A stretch of 64,000 nucleotides of DNA from Melitaea cinxia (GCF_905220565.1 NC_059419.1:7555326-7619325), one strand, 5' to 3'. Positions 52,141-64,000 are shown, counted from the stretch's first letter. A program made the numbers and translations. Notes: generated by a model from the sequence alone, not told the origin.

Positions 52141-53198
52141 CTCCTTGGTGTGCGTAGTTTGCGTGTATGTTATTATTTCAGCAAGTATAACTTGGTCTAC
52201 CCGCGTCCCTCTGCGGCATATATCGTTATGAAAACCGGGGTGGACTTGCTAGGTACCAGGGTTTAGGGTACGTTGGTTTTATTCACAAATACAATCGATA
52301 ATGCAGAGCTCAGAGGAAGCATCAGACACGGTGTCGGTCGGACAAAGCGGTGGCTAGGTTAGCGAGCGACGAACAATTATCATTTCTGAAAAACAATTAT
52401 ACGAATGTTAGAAATATATTTATTACACTTAATTTAAATAAAAAGCAGTATTTACTATAACATCTTTGTTAGATGTAAACGAAAAAAAAAAATTAAATAT
52501 TCTAAACAATAAAAGTTAGGAATAAAGAGTTTAGACGATATTTTAAAAATTCAAAAGACTCAAATCTTTTGTTAAGACTTATTGATATGGAAATTAAAAA
52601 AAAAACGTAAACTTACAAGTTGCAATGACGGTTCCGCACGTGTACTGAACGACTATTTCTAATACAGTTGCGAAAAAATGAAGCAATTTAATAAAAAACT
52701 ATTTGCTTTTTTCTCTTCTCTCCACGCAATAAATTTGTCGTATGTAGATATGTAGCGACTTTTTGACTTTTTCGGTAAAATGTTTTACTGAGTTCCGGTG
52801 GTGTTAATTCAAAAAAACTAGGCTCGAAATTACTCATTTTGTGCAATAAACAACTAAACTCGCAAAGAAAATTTCTGAAAAATGGCGCCAACCGTAGAAT
52901 ATAAGCAGAGTTTTTTTTTCTTCACCCATTCTGGTAGGCAAAGGGAACTAACTATGCCCATACAGCCAAGTCTTCAGTAGAAGTTTTTTATTTATATGAA
53001 ATGAAAATGAAATTTAATGAGATGAAATGAAATGAAACCTAACCAAACTCATTCAATCAAATCATTAAATCTGATATTGAAACAAATTGGGAGCTTCTTT
53101 TTAGAAATATACGTATTTGCATGAATCATAAAAACTTCTATGAATTTTTTTGTAAAAACTTCATGATTGGTTTTTTTTTAATAGACATTATTTTGAGT
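52140..53198. other. Upstream DNA, no gene supported
   Basis: 52140-52380 is still GC-richer than average (52300-52375 reads GCAGAGCTCAGAGGAAGCAT and GGTGTCGGTCGG) and may belong to the promoter region. The rest is AT-rich without recognisable features. Confidence 0.5.
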
Positions 53199-53545
53199 GC
53201 TGTGTGGCTACGGCACTAAAGAATTTAGCCACCCCCTCTCATCCCGTGGGTGTCGTAAGAGGCGACTAAGGGATAACAAGGTTCCACAACCACCTTGGAA
53301 CTTAAGAAGCCGACCGATGGCGGGATAACCATCCAACTGCTGGCTTTGAAATACACAGGCCGAAGACGGGCAGCAGCGTCTTCGGTGCGACAAAGCCAGT
53401 ACTGCGGTCACCAACCCGCCTGCCCAGCGTGGTGACTATGGGCAAAACACATGAGTTCACGTTATTTTTGGCGTAAACTTGTGGAGGCCTATGTCCAGCA
53501 GTGGACTGTCTGTATAGGCTGTAATGATGATGATGATAATGATGA
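53199..53545 (+). mobile_element. RTE-derived short repeat, best copy
   Basis: From GTGCTGTGTGGCTACGGCAC to CAGTGGACTGTCTGTATAGG with a (ATGATG)n tail. 53465-53515 encodes WRKLVEAYVQQWT, the very C-terminus of the RTE ORF, and the 5' part matches the 5' segment of the RTE at 4565. A non-autonomous derivative rather than an unrelated SINE. Confidence 0.5.
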
Positions 53546-53788
53546 TTTTGACAGTTGGGAAAGAGAACGCACGAGTTCGGGAAAGGTAAAAAAGGACGAG
53601 TATGTAATAGCCCAGATCCCGAACGCTATACGTCCCTGCAATACGCCACTTTTTGAGCAACTGTATTAAAAAAATATTTTTCATAACAGTTTTAAAGACA
53701 GTTTTTGAAACCCTTCAACTTTTAAAATACTATAAAATATAAGTCAATTTGTACTACAAATTTACAATCAAGGGATTTTATCGCTAAA

Positions 53789-53960
53789 CTAGCTTCTGCG
53801 CGCGACTTCGTCCGCGTGGAACAGAGGCGCGCGCAATACTTGATCATTATTTTGTTGCGATGTTATTTTAAAACTGCGATATCTCCTGAGATATTCATTG
53901 AAATCGAATTATGTAAAGGGCTATCTTGTTTTAAATTAAATACTTGTGATGAATAACGTA
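53789..53960 (-). mobile_element. Helitron-like end, reverse
   Basis: CTAGCTTCTGCGCGCGACTT CGTCCGCGTGGAAC: inverted CTAG plus GC hairpin (CGCG...CGCG). Confidence 0.5.
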
Positions 53961-55695
53961 TGTATTTAGATAAGGATTAATATAGTGTTTATAAAAACAT
54001 CTTCGCAAATAATGCATTATTTTAGTTAGATTTGTGTTTTATCATCATGTTTTAACTTTAAAACACTTGAGATGCTCCTGGTTTTTCAGGCCTCCTTGGG
54101 GCAGGCATCCATAACTACTTACCGTAAAACAGACTAACGCTTATTTATGACCTTTGTAGTATAAAAAACCGTAAAATATCGAAAATGAAGAAAAACAAAA
54201 TTGATAAAAATATAATTAACAGATTGATCGATATTAATACACATCACAGTGATGTGACAACTGTCAATTTTCTGGTTATCAATGTATCATCATGGGTCAT
54301 CTTTGTTGTATTTATTCCAGCGTAAAATCTTATGCCGTTCTTAATATTTTAAGCTAGCTAGCTTAAGTTGGCTAGTGCTAGCTCAGACGTAAGTCTTATG
54401 TAAAAATCTTTTTAAATCACACGCAGCAGTTCTCAATATATCATAGTGTTTCTTTTTGTTTCTATAATTAAATCTGTGCCTTTCGTGGCTTTTTTGAAAA
54501 CATACCTAAGACTTTATATTCTTGGCATTTGTCTGTTTGTCAATTTAATAAGCAACAAGAATAAATCAGAATAATCCACTGAATAAAAAAGAAGAATTAT
54601 ATCCCTAAAGCTGTTCTCTTCTATGCTAATATGGACAACGAACACACCGTTGGTTTCCTATTTCGATGCGATGCTTATTCAACATAACAAATATAAAATT
54701 TCGAATTTCGAAAAAAGAAAGAAACCGCCAAATTAAGTTAAGCTTGTTAGCATACGAGAAATATTTAGGTAACACCGGGATTAGCATTCCTGTAACATAT
54801 CAACGGACAACGTCCATTCTACGTGACATTGGCGAAATCATCTATGCTCTTTTGGTACTATTGAAAGCTTTTAACCAACTAAAATGTCAGCATTGCAAGG
54901 TTTAAAAACTCATGCAGGAAGGATAATGTCCACAATAACAGTGGATGATCATAAGCTGATAACCTCGATAAGGACAGTGTTGCAAAACATCTTATAGACG
55001 GAATAACAATTGCCTTAAAGCCATCTAGCGTCTGTTTCATATTTAATAATTAATGCAAGGAATAGAAAAAGAAATATTTTAAACACAATATTAAAACATA
55101 CTTTTAAAGATTCTTACTTCAAGTTACAAAGCTATCATACATATTTCTTTAAGACTCGGGTAAATTTTATAATTCAATTTTCAACCTTAAGCAGTTACGA
55201 TAAAGTCGTCTTATGAATAGCAAAAATTAATAGTTTCGGTAAAGCAAACATGACCTTTCCGCTAGCAGTGGGTGTTCAGTTCGGAAATGTCAATTCAGGA
55301 ACATTGAATCAAAAAATATAGTATGCCCGTTATTAACTTTGAACATTCCAGATTGTGACAGAACCTTTTACCTTTTCAGTTGTCATGATTTTATTTACTT
55401 TTCCTTTACAAGTTGTTTGTTGCCATCTTAACCTTATATATAATATCTTGTTTAATTCTTTGATTCGAAAATCTTTTTTTCTTGATATGTTGTTTGCTTA
55501 CGATAAGTATTTTTATACCAACAGTTTGGTAAATTCCATAGCGAATTTCATAACAGAAGAAAAGACCTTTTACAGACAAAGTCGGAACGCCATATTTTTA
55601 AAATCAATATGTTCAATATAAGATTACGTCGAATTGTGTAGTATAATTTTAACAACATAAATTACTTTTACAAAAAAAAAAATGGTTCTGACATT
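53961..55695. other. AT-rich intergenic DNA
   Basis: No gene supported. Open frames at 54666-54905 and 55355-55621 have AT-driven amino-acid content and no recognisable motif. Confidence 0.5.
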
Positions 55696-55744
55696 TTGCG
55701 TAAGAGGCATCGATATAGTATTGACGTACGTCTGTTCCGGTATT

Positions 55745-55850
55745 GATGACGTAGGTCCCATTAAAACTAGAGGTTGCGGTTTCGATTTCTGCTCAGAACA
55801 AATATTTGTTCACGGTCTGAGTGCTTGCCCTTCTAGATTACTTAATATAT
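55745..55850 (+). mobile_element. SINE head of a second type
   Basis: AGAGGTTGCGGTTTCGATTT CTGC is a decayed B box, followed by AACAAATATTTGTTCACGGT CTGAGTG. Differs from the main SINE family in the body. Confidence 0.5.
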
Positions 55851-55889
55851 AGAACAAAACAATTTAAACAATTACACTTAATAAACTAA

Positions 55890-56035
55890 TTTTTGGGGAA
55901 GACACTGAGGCCTGTAACAAAGCTTTTTTAAGCTAGCACGGGTCGCAGGGCTTCTTGATAATGTAAGATAAGTAAAGTAAACTACTTAATTTGAGCGAAA
56001 TAAAAACTATTTATTATTATTATTATTACTTAATA
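55890..56035 (+). mobile_element. Retroposon 3' end with (ATT)n tail
   Basis: AGCTAGCACGGGTCGCAGGG CTTCTTGATAATG, AATAAAAACTATTTATTATT then ATT repeats to 56026. Tail of an unidentified retroposon. Confidence 0.5.
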
Positions 56036-56289
56036 TATAAAACAAAAGCAATAACAAATTTTTAGTTGTGAATGCCAGTAGAGCAAGCAATTATCTATAA
56101 AATAATATATAATTTATGTGGAGTTATTGTGACGTTTTTTCTTCAAAAGGAGGCAAACATCTTGACCTTAGCATATTAATATATACAATATATTAGTCCC
56201 CATTCACAAGCTACGAAATATAATGTACAAAATCACTTCCAAACCGCTGCTACTTTATCATATCCTATAACCAAAGTTTATCTGGGATA

Positions 56290-56400
56290 AATCGCTCATC
56301 AGTGATTTGATCGCCTTTGTACATTTTTGTTTTCGTTACTCTGTTTATTTTATATTGGTGTAGAAATTAACAATAGAGAATATTATCTGTCTATCTAGAA
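56290..56400 (+). mobile_element. LINE 3' end, decayed
   Basis: ATCGCTCATCAGTGATTTGA TCGCCTTTGTACATTTTTG and AATAGAGAATATTATCTGTC TATC resemble 50365-50485. Confidence 0.5.
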
Positions 56401-56451
56401 CACATTATCAATCTTATTTGTTATCATATATGATAAATAATAAAAATATGA

Positions 56452-56625
56452 TATGAGTTTGTTTGTTTGCTTAAACGCTCTAATCTCAGGAACTACTGGT
56501 CCGATTTAAAAAATTCTTTCAGTTTTAGGTAGCCTATTTATCGAGAAAGGCTTTAAGCTATATATCAGCACGCCAAGACTAATAGGAGCGGAGCCCACGC
56601 TGGCGAAGTCGCGGGCAGAAGCTAG
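56452..56625 (+). mobile_element. Helitron-like element
   Basis: CTCAGGAACTACTGGTCCGA, TTCTTTCAGTTTTAGGTAGC, then TGGCGAAGTCGCGGGCAGAA GCTAG|T at the 3' end. Confidence 0.5.
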
Positions 56626-57039
56626 TGAGATAATATGCACAAAATAACGATCTTTTTAAAGACTTTTATTTGAGAACCATTCTGACAACTTATAGTAGAC
56701 CAAAGTAGTAAATAATAGATTATGTAACTTACCTTTTCATGTAAAAAAAAATTGTCCAACACTCAAAAATTACAGTCTATTTCGGTTTACTTAGTAGTTA
56801 ATATTTTAAAAATATTCACTTACGATATTTCATGCATAAAACTCCAGTAGAACATAATTATGCAAATATTTTAAATTAGGAAATTCTCGCTAAGTATTTA
56901 AATGCATATTTCTAATGCTTTTAGTAAACCGCTTTAGATTTAATGCCCAGTACAGCTTCATATTACGAAGTAAAATATAACTTACTACAATTTAATTTTA
57001 TTAAACGTTTCTAGATGAATATTTCCATGAAACCTTACA

Positions 57040-57240
57040 TAGTATAAAACAAAGTCGCTTCTCGCTGTCTGTATGCTTAGATCTTTGAAACTACGCAACG
57101 GATTTTGATGCAGTTTTCTTTGGTAAATAGAGTGATTCCAGGGGAAGGTTTATATGTATAATACATGCATAATATAGTAGAGGAACACTAATAGTTTTAG
57201 AGGTTTCTAATGTGATGTCGTAAATAAGTTTTTTAATTTT
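57040..57240 (+). mobile_element. Helitron-like element, 5' part, interrupted
   Basis: CTGTCTGTATGCTTAGATC, ACTACGCAACGGATTTTGAT and ATACATGCATAATATAGTAG AGGAAC match 39905. The expected end (GGGGCGGGTCGCTAG|T) appears only at 58605-58627, so the repeats in between probably came in later. Confidence 0.5.
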
Positions 57241-57285
57241 TTTTAATACATTTTTTTGCGCTTACATTTAAATATTTATTTTTTA

Positions 57286-57340
57286 ACCGACTTCAAAAAA
57301 GGAGGAAGTTACTCAATTCGACCGTGTATATATATGTATG
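57286..57340 (+). mobile_element. End of an AACCGACTTC-family repeat
   Basis: TAACCGACTTCAAAAAAGGA GGAAGTTACTCAATTCGACC: terminal 55 bp only. Confidence 0.5.
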
Positions 57341-57464
57341 TGGCAAGTGTAAATTGGACATTATTATTAGGAAACATTTTTATAGTTGCACGGGATCATA
57401 TTTAAGATTATAGGATTATATTTAAGATTTTTTTAGTGTCTTAATCTCATAATAAAAATACTGT

Positions 57465-57590
57465 GGTGAGTAAGGTAGGCTCCTGGATAGGAACTGGGGT
57501 AGGATGGCGACGCACTTGCGATGCTTCTAGTGTTGCAGACGTCTATAACCTACGCTAATCGCTAATCGCTAGTTGTATAAAAAAATACAG
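57465..57590 (+). mobile_element. Family F retroposon tail
   Basis: GGATGGCGACGCACTTGCGA TGCTTCTAGTGTTGCAGACG and CTAGTTGTATAAAAAAATA. Confidence 0.5.
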
Positions 57591-57717
57591 ACTATTTACA
57601 TTTGAGATTTTCCAAGTATCGTACCATGATAAGAAAACCAGGATCTGATGATGGAATCCCAGAGAAATCGATGGGAACCCTCAAAAATCTTAGTGAAGAC
57701 TAGTGCGTTTGTTAATT

Positions 57718-57759
57718 TTTTAACCGACTTCCAAAAAAGGAGGAGGTTCTCAATTCGAC

Positions 57760-57799
<40 letters not shown>

Positions 57800-58496
57800 A
57801 TGTTACATCAGAACTTTTGACTGGGTGGAGCGATTTCGACAAATTTTCTTTTAATCGAAAGGTGGTGTGTGCCAATTGGTCCCATTTAAATTTATTTGAG
57901 ATCTAACAACTACTTTTCGAGCTATATCTAATAATGCGTTTTTACTTGACGCTTTTTTCGTCGACCTGCGTTGTATTATACCGCATAACTTTCTACTGGA
58001 TGTACCGATTTGAATAATTCTTTTTTTGTTAGAAAGGGGATATACCTAGTTTAGTATCATGATATGGAAACCAGGATCTGATGATGGGATTCCAGAGAAA
58101 TCGAGGGAAACTCTTGAAAATCCGCAATAACTTTTTACTGGGTGTACCGATTTTGATAATTCTTTTTTTTTTGTTGGAAAGGGGATATCCCTAGTTTGGT
58201 ACCATGATAAGGAAACCAGGATCTGATGATGGGATCTCAGAGAAATCGAGGGAAACTCTCGAAAATCCGCAATAACTTTTTACTGGGTGTACCGATTTTA
58301 ATAATTTTTAATTTAATCGAAAGCTGATGTTTGTCATGTGGTCACATATAAATTTCATTGAGATCTGATAACTACTTTTTGAGTAATCTTTGATAACGCG
58401 CAGTTACTTGAGTATTTTTTCGTCGATCTACGTTGTATTATTCGTCGATGTAATTGAAGTCGGTTTTTTTTCGTTTGCGAGCAAACACAATTATTT
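57718..58496 (+). mobile_element. AACCGACTTC-family repeat, best full copy
   Basis: Begins TTTTAACCGACTTCCAAAAA AGGAGGAGG and ends TTGAAGTCGGTTTTTTTTCG with GCAAACACAATTAT. Ends are inverted (AACCGACTTC / GAAGTCGGTT). A run of about 36 T lies at 57760-57795. Internally the block from TAACTTTTTACTGGGTGTACCGA to AAACTCTCGAAAATCCGC occurs two to three times in tandem (57980-58280). No ORF. A second, partial end follows to 58568. Confidence 0.5.
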
Positions 58497-59322
58497 TCGC
58501 CTACTTACGTTGTATAATTACTTGTCGATGTAACTGAAGTCGGATATTTCGTTTGCGAGCAAACGCAATTACATATTTTATATTTAGTATCAGCATTGCA
58601 TCGGTGCGAGCCGGGGCGGGTCGCTAGTGTTTTATAAATATTTGTAAGAACATTTAATAATATATTTTTTAATTAATTATTATATATATTTGCAAATAAG
58701 CTAGATAATCGTCTTGGTTTTATGTGAGATTTGTGGTAGTTTATAGCTCATACTTATAGCTTCTCTTTTCTTTCTCCTGGTTAATGTAGAAGAAATAAAG
58801 CCTTATTTGTTAAGTTATAAGACAGCCGCATTTTTCATGTATGGGATTCTTTTTTCATTATTATTTATATTAAACGCCATAATTGTAAATACGTTTATTC
58901 CAGACGTAATTCTCAAAACACAAGACTTAACATTTTTGTCTCACAGCGATAAAGAATCATAAGAAAATGAGTTTTAAAGTATCCAATATAATCTCAAAGG
59001 CGTAGCGAAGAAAAGCTACTTAAAACAACCGTACCCTTGACTCGGTCTTTTGTTCGTCTGAAGACGCACTTAAATCTAATAGAGATTGACATCCAGGAAA
59101 TACCTTGCGCTTTGAAACTATTTTGTCTATCGCTAATACATTTTGCAATTCTGTGTATTATGTCTTTTAAAAAGGTTTTGGAGTTTTTTTCTTAAAAACC
59201 ATACACAACCGTATGTGTGAAAAATATATGAGGAGTGAAGTCGTGTGAAACAACTGACGCTGACACTCAGTGACGCTGGAGTAAGAGTAGCGTTTTACGA
59301 CGTTAACTGTTTACGCTTTCAG

Positions 59323-59575
59323 CATGTAATATCCCTCTTTATCCGTGTAGGAGAATGATCAGAGCTTAATCCACCACGCTGCTTTCTACGGGTTGGCGGG
59401 TATATTGTCTAATATGAGCAACGATCGCTATCAGGTGTAAATGATAACAACTGGAACCAGACTGGAAATAAATATTTGTATAAGCACAAATATCCACTCT
59501 GACCGGAAATCGAACCCCCGACCGTCGGTATTTAAGCGCCGCCGACACGGTACACGCACCATTACACCAGAGTGG
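59323..59575 (-). mobile_element. SINE, reverse
   Basis: GAGCTTAATCCACCACGCTG C, GAGCAACGATCGCTATCAGG TG, GGAAATCGAACCCCCGACC (B-box complement) and TACACCAGAGTGG. Head and tail present; the middle is short. Confidence 0.5.
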
Positions 59576-59782
59576 TCGTCTGGGTCGCTAGTTGTTTATC
59601 TAAGGTATAGGTATGTAAATAGTATGCCAGCATTGACATAACCGATACGAATAGCACAAGTCAATTTATTTATATACACACACGCATAGCTTAATCAGTT
59701 CACATTTCGAGAATATATCATCATAAGCAATAACATTAAAATAGAAACAATTGAATAGCTTTTTGCTTTTTTATTTCATTTG

Positions 59783-60069
59783 CAGTTGCGGATTAAATTT
59801 GCCGCAAGTGGTTTATTCAATTTTTGCCGCCCATTCTGACTTCTTACACTCGATACCCTATTTACTAAACGGTTACAAGCAGGTTGTTTTTTGTTATAGT
59901 TATCCGTTTCTGTACAAAAGTCATATTAATACACCTTTATTATGGTTGGTTTTGGGCATTCCCATTCATTTTCTGGAGGTATAGAACAATCTTTCAAAAA
60001 TAAAATGTAGGTAAAATTTACCGCGCCCTAAAATATACCGCCCTCAGCCTACTGGTAAATCCGCCACTG
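59783..60069. mobile_element. hAT-like MITE (287 bp)
   Basis: Ends CAGTTGCGGATTAAATTTGC (59783) and GGTAAATCCGCCACTG (to 60069), flanked by TTCATTTG / GTTATTTG (6 of 8). CAGTGGCGGATTTA-type ends are common for hAT. Old and non-coding. Confidence 0.5.
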
Positions 60070-60589
60070 GTTATTTGTAATTTCTAATTGATAATTACAA
60101 TCAAAACATGCATTGAGTGAAAAATCTCTGCTACGAGCTAACTACAATAGTGGACGCTCAGCTTTATTCATACCGTGCTTCAGTAATTGTCTGCTTTGTG
60201 AAGCGTCTCTTTCTATTTCCTACACGTCCTATTCAAAAGCAATCCGTTCTCTTATTCAAACTTCGCTTTTCTCTCTTGGTTAAAGATTATTCTGGAAAAA
60301 ATAGAAGTTAGTTCTTCATTGTGTATCTGCTCCGTACAAAAGACAGTAGATATAATAAAATCATAGCAATATTAGTATTTTATTATCATTTATCGATTAT
60401 AAATTAAGAAAACTATTCTTTTTTTCTTTCTAATATTGTAAAAACTGTTAATGTAATATTATAATCATATGAATGGCCATAATGTTGCGTTTTTGTTCTT
60501 GTATTATAACTTTAAATTTTAAAAGAGTGCCGAGAATTTATTTCTCCGGCTTTTTTTTTCACGGCCTACACATTAATTTATTGTATTAC

Positions 60590-60835
60590 TTAGTAAAGCC
60601 GATGATGTAATAGGGAAGGTGATGTCTACCGAGACAATGGGATAGTGTGTATTAAATATTGTGACTAAGTTAAGATTGCTGGATAACACTAGATACATTA
60701 CCTAATCCTGTAATGTACCTAATATTAAGATGTAGTAATTTTTAAATCAAATTGATTGTTGTTTGCTACGTTTATATTTTTGTGTTTTTTTTTTTTGAGA
60801 ATGTAGATAATATTATGACATTCATTAGGTGTTTA
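60590..60835 (+). repeat. Dispersed repeat (family E)
   Basis: Second copy of 9915-10185: GTGATGTCTACCGAGACAAT, ATTAAATATTGTGACTAAGT and TACATTACCTAATCCTGTAA. Confidence 0.5.
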
Positions 60836-60917
60836 TAATATCCTTATAGTGAATTAATTTTTTCATTTTATTTTATTTGACTGAACAGAGTAAGTTTAAG
60901 TTCGTACAAAAATATAC

Positions 60918-61232
60918 GCTTCAGCCTGTAATATCCCACTACTGGGCATATAGGCCTCTTTTTCCACCACGCTGCTCCAATGCGGGTTGGCGGATATACT
61001 CCCTACTATGAGTAACGATCGCTATCAGGTGTACATGATAACAACCGGGACCGACGGCTTAACGTGCTCTCCAAGGCACGGCGGGGAGACCCACAAGGAC
61101 TGTACAAACACCCAGACCACGGCAAACACCTGTATGGACAATACAAATGTTTATCATGTGCGGGGATCGAACCCGCAACCGCCAGCGCAATAGGTACAAT
61201 CCATGGCTGTGACCGTTGCGCAACACGGCGTC
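60918..61232 (-). mobile_element. Near full-length SINE, reverse
   Basis: CGCTTCAGCCTGTAATATCC CACTACTGGGC through AACAACCGGGACCGACGGCT TAACG to GGGGATCGAACCCGCAACC and GACCGTTGCGCAACACGG. Closely matches the full copy at 31230-31578 in reverse. Confidence 0.5.
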
Positions 61233-62334
61233 ATATTTCAAAGTATATAAAGTATACAAAAATATATTTCAAAGTATATAAAGTGCGGCACCTAAATTAG
61301 TATAAACGAATTTAAAATCATTCATTCGGTCCGAACGAATAATTTCCGCGTACAGTTTTAGAAAAACCCGCGTCTGCTATATGTAATTGTAATTGTAAAG
61401 ATTCGTTAAAAATAAACCCTGTTCCGTTCAGGTATATCGAAGTGTATTTAAAGAATCAATGAGATCGTTCGATTTGAGAGAGAAATGTAACTAAGAGTTG
61501 AGGTTTGGAGTTGAGAGCGGTAATTAGAGTCTAGAAAGTAAATTATTTAAATTTGTAAAAATAATTTTTTGTATTTTTTTTTTTTTTGTTATTACATTAC
61601 AAAACCTTATCTGTACAAACAAAAGTTTAATTGTATCAATAAAATTAATCGCCGAGATGTATGTATGAAAGTGTTTTAAAACGACTGTACCTTTTGAATT
61701 TTCTTTTTTCTTTTTTTTTGTATTTGGTATTGTCATAAGTCACGAGGAGGTTTGCATTAAAAAAAATTAATACTTTCTTTTCTTGTTGTTAGAAAACAAC
61801 AAGCAAAGAAAGTATTAAACATTAGAAAACGTATACGCGAATTTCACTCATTATAATGAAACAACATTTTCGGGTTTCCTTTTCTTTCTTTTTTTGGTTT
61901 TTCTTAAAATTTATAAGGAAAGAACATTTTTCAATTATTATTTAACCAATTCAGCTTAATCCCAATGAGTTCATAGTATTGCACTCGAGTAAATTATAAA
62001 CATGAAATAAACATAATTGAATAGACAAGCTTCCAAGGAATCATGACGTAGTTAATTTTTTATACTCTTAATAAACAACACATATTGACATATCTTGATA
62101 CTCAATTGCACTTATTGTTTGCATACAAGCACGTCTGGAGATTTATTTTATTAATTTTAATTATTTAAATCTCAATTGGCCTATGTCCTTATACCATATG
62201 TCAGTTGTATTAACAAAATAAACAATTATTTGTGTGTAATAATATTCAGACATGGTCTTCTGTTCCTAAGGTAGGCAACCTGTGTTTTATAATTGTTTTT
62301 TTCCAATAAAGAAAATACAATATTACATTGAGGA
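61233..62334. other. AT-rich intergenic DNA
   Basis: Contains a small inverted pair around 61768-61820 (AATACTTTCTTTTCTTGTTG / CAACAAGCAAAGAAAGTATT), a possible hairpin of about 20 bp arms. No gene supported. Confidence 0.5.
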
Positions 62335-62580
62335 TGAACACGGCAGGAAATATCTGGAGCAGCCGGATTGGAGAAGATCAACCTTAGAAAAAATTACAAC
62401 TAAATATTAATTTTCCACTACTAGTCTTAAGTTCCTGTGAGTAAGGTAAATATGTGGCCAGAGTTCTTGATGGCAAAACGCTTGCCATCTTTTGGTACTG
62501 CACACGTCTATTGATTACGTTAGTCGTTCACAATCATGTGGGCCGACAGCTGGTTTGCTGCCCTGGTCGAAAAAAAAGTT
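62335..62580 (+). mobile_element. Retroposon 3' end, family F relative
   Basis: GGCAGGAAATATCTGGAGCA GCCGGATTGG parallels 11590-11625; further GTGGGCCGACAGCTGGTTTG. Diverged. Confidence 0.5.
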
Positions 62581-63124
62581 ATATAAATTATTAAAACGTT
62601 TCTATTGTCGTATGTCGTAATTGTTACTAGGTTAATATATGTGATACATATATAGATGAGAAAACAAAATACAAATCTGCTATGTGTATTACGTCATAAA
62701 TCTTGCGTGTGTTATGAATTGAGGCAACCATTCACTATACTACACAACAATAACATAAGTGAAGAATAATACAAATAAGTGGGTTATTTCGATGTTTTAC
62801 TGCCGATGAGTACCTATTATTGAAACTGCTGTTACCTGTTAATTCCTCAAAAGTTCAAAACTTCAAAAATTATTTCTGCCTGTAATTATCATATACATTT
62901 ACTATATTCATATGGATAGTTAATTAAAAATGACGAAATAAAATTCTTATTACTTATAACGTTAAACGTTACGTTTTCATAATCGAACTTATTACTTAAA
63001 CTATTTAAATTTTTTAAATTTATGTAAGATTTTTTTGATATTTTGTAGCACAGATCTCAGACTAAACAGTAGACCCGTTTAGTCTGAAGCAAGTTTTAGT
63101 CAGTACGATTTATGTATATCATAC

Positions 63125-63431
63125 ACTAGCTTCTGCCCGCGACTTTGTCCGCGTGGAATAGGAACAATTTTGTCATACATGATTTTTGCAAAACTTTTAC
63201 TGTTTACGCAGAGCACGCAGCGGAAGCTCTCAAATAGAAAATAAAACCCAATTTTGTAACATTCTTCATTGGTGCTCCGCTCCTATTGGTCTTGCGTTAT
63301 TTTATATAGCTTATATTCTTCCTCGATAAATGCGCTATCTAACGCTGAAAGAATTTTTCAAATTGGAACAGTAGGTACTGAGATCAGCGCGTTCAAACAA
63401 ACAAACTCTTCAGCTTTATAATATTGGTATA
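63125..63431 (-). mobile_element. Helitron-like element, reverse
   Basis: CTAGCTTCTGCCCGCGACTT TGTCCGCGTGG is the inverted hairpin-CTAG end; the body includes TATTGGTCTTGCG, CGAT AAATGCGCTATCTAACGC and CAGTAGGTACTGAGATCAGC, related to 56452-56625. Confidence 0.5.
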
Positions 63432-63763
63432 GATATTGACAGTTCCAAAACACTCACAGCATAAGCACAAAAGTCAAGACCAGAAGAAACCTCTGTGTAG
63501 CCTAAATAAACACTAACATGAACAGCGTCTTTTAAACGTAACGCACGCGTATTTATGACTTAATACTCGGAACAGAAAGTAATAACGTACGTAAACAGTA
63601 AACTAAATAAACAACGACGGTTTGGAGCAGTGATCACAGCTACGTGTTTGCACAATCAACGTAGTGTCCAAGACTGTTTACTGACTAAGAGTTAAAAAAT
63701 AGTTTAACCTGCAGAAAGGTTAGGTTACTTTAACAGGATTAAGTAAAGTTGTCTGGCGCAAAC

Positions 63764-63815
63764 ATGGAGCCTATGTCCATAAGTGGACTGCAATAGGCTG
63801 AACTGGCTGATTGAC
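63764..63815 (+). mobile_element. RTE 3' tail, short
   Basis: GGAGCCTATGTCCATAAGTG GACTGCAATAGGCTGAACTG: terminal RTE tail only. Confidence 0.5.
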
Positions 63816-64000
63816 TAAAGTAAAATAAGCCATTAGCTGTTTGACCTCAATAAATAAATAACAAATTTTAAAATAATTTAAAATAGTTGGCGAAATGAAA
63901 ACTTTTGCGTCTCGGAAATCATCCTCGGTTAAAATAGTGAGGAGTACCTTTGCAAATCAACGGGACTTCTTACTAAAAGTAAGTGAAAAGTAAAATCCCT

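Noticed and set aside
1..64000. tRNA genes, rRNA, CRISPR arrays
   Set aside because: tRNA-like boxes belong to SINEs; no intact cloverleaf, no rRNA, and the direct repeats lack CRISPR-like unique spacers.

Overview
The window looks like nuclear DNA of a lepidopteran insect (butterfly or moth). It is AT-rich, full of introns, and crowded with short dispersed repeats of kinds familiar from Lepidoptera: tRNA-like SINEs, RTE-type LINE fragments whose 3' end encodes AYVQQWT and ends in an (ATG)n-like tail, Helitron-like ends with a GC hairpin plus CTAG, and short DNA transposons with inverted ends. This identification rests on reading and memory of repeat and protein families; no search was run.

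One host gene runs through most of the window on the minus strand: a large ankyrin (ankyrin-2-like), the adaptor that ties membrane proteins to the spectrin skeleton. I assembled 23 coding segments with matching splice phases, from an ATG exon at 51575-51604 to a ZU5 exon at 457-617. Together they give 3130 nt of coding sequence (1043 codons plus 1 nt) with no stop. The model holds a short N-terminus, all 24 ankyrin repeats, the acidic linker with the DQPYRYL and SLGDDSLPIDVT blocks, and the first ZU5 domain. The second ZU5, UPA, death domain and any giant C-terminal exon must lie left of position 457. Intron 1 is about 23 kb (28264-51574). A candidate 5' UTR and promoter lie at 51605-52140.

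Layout: 1-2300, ZU5 exons and a retroposon inserted at an exon edge; 2300-6300, a repeat-choked intron with an 11-bp minisatellite of about 0.9 kb and an internally deleted RTE element; 6300-14420, linker and repeat exons; 13128-14331, a nine-fold 133-bp tandem array that copies an exon end with its splice donor; 14982-17176, a TTAA-flanked element with nested insertions; 17294-28263, the remaining repeat exons, with a second array (about 152-156 bp) at 19150-20070 that also copies an exon end with its donor; 28264-51574, intron 1 with many repeats and a probable new DNA transposon at 36871-39312; 51575-52140, first coding exon and 5' region; 52140-64000, upstream DNA with repeats only.

The most unusual theme is how mobile DNA meets the 5' splice sites of this gene. 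Two retroelements sit next to exons with target-site duplications that span a splice donor (exons 21 and 11). Two independent tandem arrays have multiplied an exon end plus its donor into the following intron (exons 11 and 8).
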